This document shows, piece after piece, positions 45,589 through 53,603 of a stretch of 64,000 nt of DNA (positions are counted from its first letter, which is position 1; the number at the start of each line of letters is the position of its first letter). The stretch is from contig JAJFLQ010000159.1 of NCBI GenBank assembly GCA_021772615.1, positions 32,694-96,693 on the forward strand, in the 5' to 3' direction. Below the pieces are notes generated by a model. That model was given only the letters and a program-made list of their open reading frames with translations. It had not been told where the DNA came from and did not search any database. This DNA comes from Verrucomicrobiota bacterium (GTDB lineage Bacteria > Verrucomicrobiota > Lentisphaeria > JABSQK01 > JAJFLO01). Both the position numbers and the translations under genes were made by a program.

Positions 45589-48105
45589 ATGCAGATCGAT
45601 ATCAGTGACTACATTAATCAGGGCGTGGTGTTTCTTGACGACGCCCTGCGCGTCCGCATGTGGAACAGGTGGATGGAGACGCACAGCGGGCTCAAGTCGG
45701 ATCAAATCGTCGGGAAGCGGTTGGAGGACTGTTACGAGGGTATCGCAGACCGCAGCGCGTACCGACAGCTTTGCCTCGCCATGGAGAATAGGACGACAAT
45801 CGTCCTGTCGCCATCCCTGCACCGCTACCTGATTCCCTTGAAGCCAGGAAGTACCCGCTTGGCCAATGAACTCGAATTCATGCAACAGATGGTCCGCGGC
45901 TGCATGGTATCCGACCCGAACAACGGCGACGGTATGCTGTTGTTCATCACGGATACGACAGAGAATTATCTGAAGAACAAATTGATACGTGAAAATGTAA
46001 AGGAGATTACCGAGCGCAGAGCTGAATTGGAAATGGCCCGGAACCTATTGGAGGAGAAGGCGAAGGCGCTCGAGCAGAGCAACCGCTATAAATCCGAATT
46101 TCTGGCGAATATGTCCCATGAAATTCGCACACCAATGAACGGTATTATCGGCTTCACGGATCTCCTCCTGGACGACGAATTGACCGCGGAGCAGCGGGAA
46201 TTTCTCGAATCCATTCGCCTCAGTGCGTCGAATCTGCTGATGATTCTGAATGACATCCTCGACCTTTCGAAGGTCGAGGCAGGCATGCTGAGTCTGGAAT
46301 CGATTCCGATCGAAGTCGAGCAGCAGATACTAAACGTCAACGAGTTACTGCGGTCACAGATCGACCAGAAGCCTGTCGAGCTGTTGTGCCGATTCCAGGC
46401 GGATATTCCCCCGTTGCGGGGTGATCCAACCAGACTGCGTCAGATATTCACCAACCTTATCGGAAATGCGATAAAATTCACGCTAAAGGGCGAGATCGTT
46501 TCATCCGTCACGATGGTCAATGACACAACGACTCATGTGATTCTCGAATGCTCCGTTTCCGACACCGGCATCGGCATACCTCATGACAAACTTAATACGA
46601 TTTTCGATGCATTCACACAGGTCGACGGTTCAACAACCAGGGAGTTTGGGGGTACAGGTCTGGGTCTGAAAATCTGCCGCAAACTGGTGAATATGATGGG
46701 CGGCGACGTGGTCGCGACTAGCGTCCCAGGTCATGGCACGACCTTCACGTTTCAGATTCAACTTGAGAAATCGGCGGTGACGGAAAGTGGCGATGTCGAC
46801 TATGCCCGGTCCCTGTCAACTGTTCCGCGGCGATGCCTGATAATCGACGACAGTACAACGTGTCTGGAGATTGCTGCAGACATGTTGCGTGAGCTGGATA
46901 TAGATGTCGATGTAGCAAACGACGGCACGACCGGACTGCGGCTGTTCGGTGAAACACATTACGACTTCGTTCTTGTCGACATAAAGATGCCGGAAATAGA
47001 CGGTTTTGAGGTACTGAAGCGCATACGACAATCCGATACCGGGAGCAAGGCCAAGCTCGTGGCAATCAGCGGATACCAGAACCAGTCGATCGCACATAGA
47101 ATTCGCGTCAGCGGCTTCGACCACTGTATGTACAAACCGTTTGGGATTGCCAGTCTCAAGAAGATGATCATGCGATTGTATGACGGCATCGACACCGCAA
47201 CTGAAGCCGCTTTTGTCGCAGCGACGCCCGTAGCACATGTTGGCGATCTGAAATTACTGCTTGCGGAAGACAATGCGGTGAACCAGAAACTGCTGATAAA
47301 AATGCTGGCGAAAATGGGGCATACTGCCGAAATTGCGTGCAACGGCAAAGATGCAGTGAACATGGCCACGTCGAAGTCGTATGATCTGGTTTTTATGGAT
47401 GTGGAAATGCCTGTAATGGGCGGCCTCGATGCCACAAAAGCACTGCGGGAAGCCGGGGTAACGTGCCCGGTGATCGCGCTGACCGCCAATGCCATGAGCG
47501 GGGACCGAAAGGTCTGCATCGACGCCGGAATGACGGACTATGTCACCAAGCCGGTCTCTGGCAACGCGATACGCGATATATTGCGAAAATATTGCGACGG
47601 GTGTGTACCGGCCGATCTGCCGCGAGGTAAGCGACTGTTGCTGGTAGACGACAATCTGCAGATGGTCGAAATGCTGAAGACGGGGTTATACGCCGTGTTC
47701 CCGCAATTTGAAGTAAAGATTGCTTCAGATGGATTCGCTGCATGCACGCTGTTGGGAAGCTTTCTGCCCCACTTGATCATTCTTGATATCCAGATGCCCA
47801 AAATGGATGGCATCGAATTCCTTCGTACCATTCGCAATAATCGCCGCTTCGATGCCGTGCGCACGATCGCGCTGACCGGACTGCCGGAAGGGGATCCTCG
47901 TCTCGATTCTGCACGGGAACTCGCGGTTGACACCATCATTTTCAAGTCAAATGCGGTGATGGGTGAAGTAACACAAGGCGTAAACGACATTCTCAAAACA
48001 CTGGAAAACGGCACCTGTATCGCGGCGGCGGGGGAATCTGCCAATAAACGCCTGACTGCCGGTCTTGCAACGACTCGCAGCGCGAGGCGATCGATCATGC
48101 CTTAA
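45589..48105 (+). CDS. Hybrid histidine kinase: PAS-kinase-REC-REC-REC
   Basis: ATG 45589 gives 838 residues (a GTG at 45550 is possible). A PAS domain (GVVFLDDALRVRMWN, residues 9-130) and a coiled coil lead to H-box NMSHEIRTPMNGIIGFTDL (H177), N-box NLIGNAIKF and G2 GGTGLGLKICRK. Three REC domains follow with acceptors D464, D604 and D733 (LVDIKMP, FMDVEMP, ILDIQMP). No HPt is present, so the stand-alone HPt at 27699 is a possible relay partner. The stop overlaps the convergent pntB stop by 11 bp. Confidence 0.94.
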   Translation: MQIDISDYINQGVVFLDDALRVRMWNRWMETHSGLKSDQIVGKRLEDCYEGIADRSAYRQLCLAMENRTTIVLSPSLHRYLIPLKPGSTRLANELEFMQQMVRGCMVSDPNNGDGMLLFITDTTENYLKNKLIRENVKEITERRAELEMARNLLEEKAKALEQSNRYKSEFLANMSHEIRTPMNGIIGFTDLLLDDELTAEQREFLESIRLSASNLLMILNDILDLSKVEAGMLSLESIPIEVEQQILNVNELLRSQIDQKPVELLCRFQADIPPLRGDPTRLRQIFTNLIGNAIKFTLKGEIVSSVTMVNDTTTHVILECSVSDTGIGIPHDKLNTIFDAFTQVDGSTTREFGGTGLGLKICRKLVNMMGGDVVATSVPGHGTTFTFQIQLEKSAVTESGDVDYARSLSTVPRRCLIIDDSTTCLEIAADMLRELDIDVDVANDGTTGLRLFGETHYDFVLVDIKMPEIDGFEVLKRIRQSDTGSKAKLVAISGYQNQSIAHRIRVSGFDHCMYKPFGIASLKKMIMRLYDGIDTATEAAFVAATPVAHVGDLKLLLAEDNAVNQKLLIKMLAKMGHTAEIACNGKDAVNMATSKSYDLVFMDVEMPVMGGLDATKALREAGVTCPVIALTANAMSGDRKVCIDAGMTDYVTKPVSGNAIRDILRKYCDGCVPADLPRGKRLLLVDDNLQMVEMLKTGLYAVFPQFEVKIASDGFAACTLLGSFLPHLIILDIQMPKMDGIEFLRTIRNNRRFDAVRTIALTGLPEGDPRLDSARELAVDTIIFKSNAVMGEVTQGVNDILKTLENGTCIAAAGESANKRLTAGLATTRSARRSIMP

Positions 48106-49462
48106 ACGATGCAACTAATGCGGATACGGTCGATTTGGCATCACCGAACAGCATTCGCGTGTTATTCCGGAAAAAGAGAGGGTTTTCGATTCCGGCAAAT
48201 CCCGAAGCCATCGATCGCTTGAGCACAAACACAGTGCGGGCGCGGGCGATGTCGATGACGGGCATGCCGTAAATGGGGCTGTTCTTGTCGTCGCGTGCCG
48301 CAGGATTGACGACGTCGTTCGCACCGATCACCAAGCCGACATCCACGGTTTCCATGATTGAATTGACGGCGTCCGGTTCGACCAGCTGGTCATATGGGAC
48401 ATTTGCCTCCGCCAGTAGGACATTCATGTGTCCCGGCATCCGGCCGGCAACCGGGTGAATGGCATAGTGCACCTCGCACCCGTTGTCTTCGAGAAGCTGT
48501 CCCAATTCACGCACCACATGCTGTGCCTGTGCCACCGCCATGCCGTAACCGGGAGCGATCACCACAGACCGCGCGGCTTCGAGAACATAATAAGCGTCGT
48601 CGGGCGTCATCGGATTAACCGCGCCCTCTGTTTTCGCTCCATGAGATGCCACGGTGGCGCCGAAACCGCTGAAAAGTACATTCGTCAATGAACGGTTCAT
48701 CGCCTTGCACATGATTTTTGTGAGAATGATTCCGCTGGCACCAACCAGGGCGCCGGATACTATCAGCACCTTATTTAGAATAACGAACCCGGCTGCACAA
48801 GCAGCAAGTCCCGAATAACTGTTGAGTAAGGAGATGACAACCGGCATATCCGCGCCGCCGATTGGCAACACAGCCAGTACGCCAAGAACAAGCGACAGGA
48901 CAGCGATGACCGCAAACAGCCGGTAATCGGCCGCAAAACCTGGACCGGCTACCATAAGTGCGCTGCAGATCAACGTAACGATCAGAAGAATCGCATTAGC
49001 CAACTGTTGCCCCGTGAACATGACCGGACGCCCTGCGATCTTTCCTGAAAGCTTACCGTAAGCGGTTACGCTGCCAGAAAAGGTGACCCCGCCGATGACA
49101 ACGGCGAACCCGATCGCAGCAAGGGTGCCGCTCCCAAGTTCTGTCCGACCGGAATGGAACTCACCCCAACCAACGAGCAGACTGGCAATCCCGCCGAATC
49201 CATTGAATAACGCAACCATCTCCGGAATTGCGGTCATCTCGATCATGCGGGCAGCCGCCCCGCCGATCGCCCCGCCGATCACAAGGCCTGCCACAATATA
49301 CCGATAGTCGAGATCACCCGAACAAAGCGTAGCGGCGACGGCAAGAAACATACCCACTGCCGAAAGCATGTTGCCGTTCCGCGCTGTTGTCGGCGAATTC
49401 AGCCTCTTAAGGCCAACGATGAACAGAATGGCGGCAAGTATATAGCAGATTTCTAAGGTCAT
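48095..49462 (-). CDS. pntB: NAD(P) transhydrogenase subunit beta
   Basis: The 455-residue protein has about eight membrane helices (LEICYILAAILFIVGLKRL to GASGIILTKIM) and a C-terminal NADP(H)-binding domain with the signature APGYGMAVAQAQ, GANDVVNPAA and KRSMASGFAGIENPLF. It couples proton flux to hydride transfer from NADH to NADP. ATG 49462 is chosen by family length; 34 bp separate it from the PntAB gene. Confidence 0.95.
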   Translation of the reverse strand: MTLEICYILAAILFIVGLKRLNSPTTARNGNMLSAVGMFLAVAATLCSGDLDYRYIVAGLVIGGAIGGAAARMIEMTAIPEMVALFNGFGGIASLLVGWGEFHSGRTELGSGTLAAIGFAVVIGGVTFSGSVTAYGKLSGKIAGRPVMFTGQQLANAILLIVTLICSALMVAGPGFAADYRLFAVIAVLSLVLGVLAVLPIGGADMPVVISLLNSYSGLAACAAGFVILNKVLIVSGALVGASGIILTKIMCKAMNRSLTNVLFSGFGATVASHGAKTEGAVNPMTPDDAYYVLEAARSVVIAPGYGMAVAQAQHVVRELGQLLEDNGCEVHYAIHPVAGRMPGHMNVLLAEANVPYDQLVEPDAVNSIMETVDVGLVIGANDVVNPAARDDKNSPIYGMPVIDIARARTVFVLKRSMASGFAGIENPLFFRNNTRMLFGDAKSTVSALVASFKA

Positions 49463-49496
49463 GGCAAATGGCGGGACATCGGCGAACGCGCCGCAA

Positions 49497-49802
49497 TCAG
49501 TTGCGGTCCTTGGGATTGGACTTGTCCTTAGCGTGAAACATCGCCAACATACGGTCGGTAACGAGGTAGCCGCCAATCACGTTAATCGTTGCGAAAACAA
49601 GCGCTGCGGCGCCTATATATGCAGAGACCGGGTCCTCCTGCCGGCCCGCGAGCAAGATGGCTCCCACAATCGTTATGCCGGAAATCGCATTCGCTCCCGA
49701 CATCAGCGGGGTGTGCAGCGTAGACGGCACTTTCGAAATGAGTTCGAAACCGAGAAATATCGACAAAACCAATATAAAAAGCAGATAGACTGTTGCTTCC
49801 AT
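49497..49802 (-). CDS. pntAB: NAD(P) transhydrogenase subunit alpha 2 (PntAB, membrane part)
   Basis: The 101-residue product has three membrane helices (VYLLFILVLSIFLGFELI; THTPLMSGANAISGITIVG-type core with LHTPLMSGANAISG; AALVFATINVIGGYLV). This is the membrane domain that in three-subunit enzymes is separate from the soluble NAD-binding subunit. GGAGGTGA lies 6 bp before the ATG at 49802. The soluble alpha-1 subunit is not adjacent: the upstream 200 bp hold no such gene. Confidence 0.92.
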   Translation of the reverse strand: MEATVYLLFILVLSIFLGFELISKVPSTLHTPLMSGANAISGITIVGAILLAGRQEDPVSAYIGAAALVFATINVIGGYLVTDRMLAMFHAKDKSNPKDRN

Positions 49803-50010
49803 TGCTGTCACCTCCCTAGCAAGTCACTTACGGCATCACATTCCAGACGATTACTCGACGGGCCCGGACACAATCTGCAATAAGCAACAGTAGTAGTTTC
49901 AAAGAGTACGCGCCCGCGAGCCGATAGATTTACCCGGCTTCGGCACATTATATCGTACAAGGATGCGATATCAATAGCAGCGATTCGAAACCACGACGCG
50001 ATGCCGGGCA

Positions 50011-50472
50011 TCACTGCTGCGGCGATTCGCGCGGGCGGCGCGTAGCCAGAATTCCGCCGGCGCCGGCGAGCATCAGCATGACGCCAAGAGACATGCGAGT
50101 AAATTCATCCCACGTCGGTCGTGGCGTCAGATAGGAATTCATGGGATTGTCGGGGTCGTAGTATACCCTCACCAGACTATGTTTCGGATGATCGGCGATT
50201 GTCTTGTACGCTACCTCTTTGCGTGTGCTTTTTGCCCCGAAGTACGGTGCCTTCAGATCGGTGATAGCGACATATTCGACGCCGTCTACGGCGTAGTGAT
50301 ATGTTACGCGCGGGCGATGAAGGCGACCATCGACAACGGTCGCGTCTGTAACGGTACCGTCTGCGACCGGCCATTTCATCCGCTGAAAACCGACCTGTAC
50401 ATGGCGGCAATCCCGAACCGTAAGGATAACACCGACAATCGCAATGAGCGGAAAGATATGTTTTAGGTTCAT
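50011..50472 (-). CDS. DUF3592-like membrane protein
   Basis: Start 50472 gives 153 residues: an N-terminal membrane helix (IFPLIAIVGVILTV), an extracytoplasmic beta-domain with WPVADGTVTDA, RVTYHYAVDGVEY and HSLVRVYYDPDNP, and a C-terminal helix (MSLGVMLMLAGAGGIL). This is the DUF3592 pattern, whose function is unknown. The YDP-NP motif is well kept. No operon is evident. Confidence 0.75.
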   Translation of the reverse strand: MNLKHIFPLIAIVGVILTVRDCRHVQVGFQRMKWPVADGTVTDATVVDGRLHRPRVTYHYAVDGVEYVAITDLKAPYFGAKSTRKEVAYKTIADHPKHSLVRVYYDPDNPMNSYLTPRPTWDEFTRMSLGVMLMLAGAGGILATRRPRESPQQ

Positions 50473-50670
50473 CTCGGATCGCAACGCGATGGGGTCGTCG
50501 CCGCAATAGTACACGCCACGGGAGTTATGACACAATGAATCCCGGCGGCGACGAACTGTTGAAATTCGAATTATCGAGGCTATATCCGAAGTCGTAAACA
50601 ATGTGCCTGGATGTGGATTATGGCGTACGATTCATAGTCGCAGCACTGAAATAGACGGTGGTAAATATAC

Positions 50671-51396
50671 ATGACCACGAACATCGTACAATTATTCGGC
50701 TGGGAACGTTGGGACATTGTAGCGGTTTACTGCGTGATCGCTCTTGTCTTCCTGTATGGGATACTCCGCCCACGTAAACATACAGAATGGCGGTCCGCAG
50801 GCATGGCCGCAGGTTGGGTAATCGCCCTGTATGCAGAGATGTACGGTCTGCCGCTCACACTTTATCTCCTGGCGCCTGTATTGGGATCGCACCTGGCGCC
50901 GACGGATTTTCAGCGGGGGCATCTATGGGCGCCGTTGTTTGGGCTCGAGAACTCAGTTTTTTGGGCTGCCGCATTCGTTACACTTGGACAAATGCTGATA
51001 CTTACCGGAGCACTGCTCTCCCTGATCGGATGGCGACAGCTATGGGGACACCGAAAGGGATTGATACATACAGGGTTGTACCGCTACATCCGCCATCCGC
51101 AATATAGCGGATTTTTTCTGTTCATAATCGGAAGCATGATCAACTGGCCAACAATACCGACGCTTGCTATGGCCCCCTTGTTGATGCTTCGCTACCAACG
51201 CCTCGCCGTAGAGGAGGAAAAAGACATGATGGCGCAATTCGGCGAAGAATACAGCCACTATATGGCAGCGACGGAACGGTTCTTTCCACGCCTATTCGGC
51301 CGCCGGCAACACATCACGATCGCGCCGGCGGAGGTGCCCGGCGTGGTAGATACAGAAAATCAATCCAGCGATCCAAATTCCGGTGAGCATGTTTGA
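50671..51396 (+). CDS. Isoprenylcysteine carboxyl methyltransferase-family membrane protein
   Basis: The 241-residue membrane protein has six hydrophobic segments and the C-terminal ICMT/phospholipid methyltransferase signature HTGLYRYIRHPQYSGFFLF followed by LAVEEEKDMMAQFGEEYSHYM. Bacterial members methylate small lipids or other membrane substrates, mostly unknown. Its 3' end overlaps the convergent GT87-like gene by 105 bp, covering the last 35 codons. Confidence 0.85.
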   Translation: MTTNIVQLFGWERWDIVAVYCVIALVFLYGILRPRKHTEWRSAGMAAGWVIALYAEMYGLPLTLYLLAPVLGSHLAPTDFQRGHLWAPLFGLENSVFWAAAFVTLGQMLILTGALLSLIGWRQLWGHRKGLIHTGLYRYIRHPQYSGFFLFIIGSMINWPTIPTLAMAPLLMLRYQRLAVEEEKDMMAQFGEEYSHYMAATERFFPRLFGRRQHITIAPAEVPGVVDTENQSSDPNSGEHV

Positions 51397-52542
51397 ATAG
51401 ATCGCATTCCATGGGGGCGGCAACAGGTACAGCCCACCCGGTGATATCATGAATACCGTCGTCAACGCGAATAATATCAGAGCCACCTTTCGCTGGCGGG
51501 TTGGTACGCGATCTGACGCAATACGCAGCAGTACCACTATCGGTATCAGGATCAAGACGTCATCGTACCATCGATGGTAGGTCCAGAACCGTGCGACGTA
51601 AGCGATCACCGCTGCCAGAACCCATTTGTCGACATGCCGATGAACCAACGTCCACGCGCCGAAAAGCAACAGCGCCGCCAGTGTCGTCAATATATGTAGC
51701 GAGTGAAGATCATCTGACCGCGGTGCATCTATAACGGCGAGCACGGACTTCTTGTCTTCACCGACAATGACCTGACTGATACCGGTATGGATGTTTGAAC
51801 CGGCCCCGCTAACGCTGCCGACAGCGACGCCGCGTACACCTTTCCACAGCCAATTCTGATGCAATGTTGCGATATCATCGCTCTGATACGCGGCTGCGAA
51901 TACCACCAACGCCAAATACATGACCGACACCTGCATCAGCGACCTGAGATTTCGTGCCGAAAACAACCAAAGGCAGAGAAATGGAGCTGTTAATGTCGGC
52001 TTGATCAGAGCGAAGACAAATAAAGCATTGGCCAACATGTGCCGTCGAAACGATCCGCGCGATTCCGGTGTATCAAGGAGATGTATGGCGCCGATCATCG
52101 CGGTGATCGAAAAGAGAGAGAGTTGGCCGTTACCAATTCCCGCGCCGATTGAGTAGTTCGCAATGGGAATCAATGCTCGTACATATACGGGAACAATTGT
52201 GACGTGACGCGTCAGGTGTAACGTGAGACCGACAAGAATGGCCAACGTACCGAAACTGAATAAAGCACACGCCAATCGGGCGACGGGGAATGTCATCCAG
52301 CCACACAACGGCCAGATCATTGCGTAGCTGGCCGGTGGGTATACGGCCGTTCCGATCACACCATAAACGTCGCCTCCGTCAAACCACAGTCGGACCTCTC
52401 GATAACGTTGTGCGAGATCACGCGCACCAATATCCGGCTCAATGAGCAGGCGCCAAAACTCGTAGATCAAAAAAGTTGTTGCCAGAAAAACAACAATTCC
52501 AGTCAAAACGACCCCAAGTCTCTTCCTCTGTATTGGCTGCAT
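51292..52542 (-). CDS. GT87-like polytopic membrane glycosyltransferase (DUF2029)
   Basis: From ATG 52542 the product has about 416 residues and ten or more membrane helices, with an early periplasmic loop AQRYREVRLWFDGGDVYGVI then TAVYPPASYAMIWPL, and NGQLSLFSITAMIGAI. These are the features of GT87/PimE-like mannosyltransferases, which use polyprenyl-phosphate sugars. The start is uncertain (GTG 52563 is possible). The sugar substrate is not known. Confidence 0.78.
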   Translation of the reverse strand: MQPIQRKRLGVVLTGIVVFLATTFLIYEFWRLLIEPDIGARDLAQRYREVRLWFDGGDVYGVIGTAVYPPASYAMIWPLCGWMTFPVARLACALFSFGTLAILVGLTLHLTRHVTIVPVYVRALIPIANYSIGAGIGNGQLSLFSITAMIGAIHLLDTPESRGSFRRHMLANALFVFALIKPTLTAPFLCLWLFSARNLRSLMQVSVMYLALVVFAAAYQSDDIATLHQNWLWKGVRGVAVGSVSGAGSNIHTGISQVIVGEDKKSVLAVIDAPRSDDLHSLHILTTLAALLLFGAWTLVHRHVDKWVLAAVIAYVARFWTYHRWYDDVLILIPIVVLLRIASDRVPTRQRKVALILFALTTVFMISPGGLYLLPPPWNAIYSNMLTGIWIAGLIFCIYHAGHLRRRDRDVLPAAE

Positions 52543-52820
52543 TCTCACATTCTTCAGCTCCACACGATTATGCCGGCAGTAGTCACGTTCTGGACGCGCT
52601 TGCTAACGGTGCAACTCAAACACCGACATTGGCGGTGCTTAGATCCGCTGGCAAACCTTATGAATACACATAGGTTAGATGTACTGCATATGTTCCATCG
52701 GCCCGACCTGGACATGCCATCTGATTCAAACCACCATCCAGAGCCGGCGGCATATCGACGGTCGGGACGGAGTTTCGTTGCGGTGCAGACCGTCTTGACC
52801 AGGAAAGAACAGCCAACAGA

Positions 52821-53168
52821 ATGGATTACGAAATGAACACGACGGATAAGATCAAAATCAAAAGGCAAATTACAGACGAAATTTCTACTATCAAGTTCGA
52901 GATTGCCGAACTCGAAACCATCACCAGACCGATCGCACCCGAGAATGCAATCGGACGGGTGAGCCGTATGGATGCCATCAACAACAAGAGCATTAACGAA
53001 ACCGCACTGGCACAGGCGCGGGAGCGCCTTTATAAGTTGGAAATCGCTCTCTCGAAAATCGACGGTTCAGATTTCGGAATGTGTACGATGTGCCTTCAGC
53101 CTATCGCGCCTGCACGCATCGTCGCCATGCCTGAATGCCTTACCTGCATACGCTGCGCCGCACGCTAA
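52821..53168 (+). CDS. DksA/TraR-type zinc-finger protein
   Basis: The 115-residue protein has a coiled-coil N-terminal half (IKIKRQITDEISTIKFEIAE) and a C4 zinc finger CTMC-x17-CIRC, exactly the DksA spacing. DksA-like proteins enter the RNA polymerase secondary channel. The tip residues D-x2-D of true DksA are not obvious (NNKSINETALAQARERLY), so it may belong to the wider TraR/YocK group. Its stop codon TAA is the left boundary of a MITE-like element. Confidence 0.85.
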   Translation: MDYEMNTTDKIKIKRQITDEISTIKFEIAELETITRPIAPENAIGRVSRMDAINNKSINETALAQARERLYKLEIALSKIDGSDFGMCTMCLQPIAPARIVAMPECLTCIRCAAR

Positions 53169-53331
53169 CAGCCTGTCCGACCTCACGGTTTGTAGCGAGA
53201 AGATGAGAAATCGAGTGCATTTTCTCACGGACGGAGGCGAGTATTGGACATAGTCAACGAAAATGTGACAGCAAACTCTGCGACCGTGTCGGCTTCGCAG
53301 TGGATGCTGCCGAATTTCGACCGACAGGCTG
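53169..53331 (+). mobile_element. MITE-like element, copy A
   Basis: The 163-bp element has terminal inverted repeats: CAGCCTGTC at the left and its complement GACAGGCTG at the right, imperfectly continuing inward. Internal sequence (GTAGCGAGAAGATGAGAAAT, GAGGCGAGTATTGGACATA) is about three-quarters identical to copy B. It begins on the base after the zinc-finger gene stop; CTAA lies to the left and TCAG to the right, a degraded target duplication. No coding capacity. Confidence 0.75.
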
Positions 53332-53603
53332 TCAGCAGGATCAGAGAAACGGCCACATCGATCTGGGGCGTTGTACATTTTTGGGATCGACCGCACGTCA
53401 ACCTTCATTGACAATCGCACGTTTCATCCCTGAATTTGAACCGCAACGCCATGCATATATCATTCCCATTAAAGGCCTTAAATTACTCACAAGAAATAGA
53501 GGCATAAAACGTGCAGCATACTCTTTCACCAATAGAATGGGCGACGCAACTTACCGTCTTCCCGGGAATAAATCATCTACGGGGGTGAAACAGAGAGGTT
53601 CAC
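53332..53603. other. Spacer before the double-REC hybrid kinase
   Basis: No gene is visible in these 272 bases. The only signal noted is a weak sigma-54 type sequence at 53500-53515. Confidence 0.5.
53500..53515 (+). promoter_or_regulatory. Sigma-54 type promoter candidate for hybrid kinase gene
   Basis: AGGCATAAAACGTGCA has GG-N10-GC spacing, GGCA at -24 and TGCA at -12. It lies about 90 bp before the kinase ATG. The match is partial. Confidence 0.35.
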
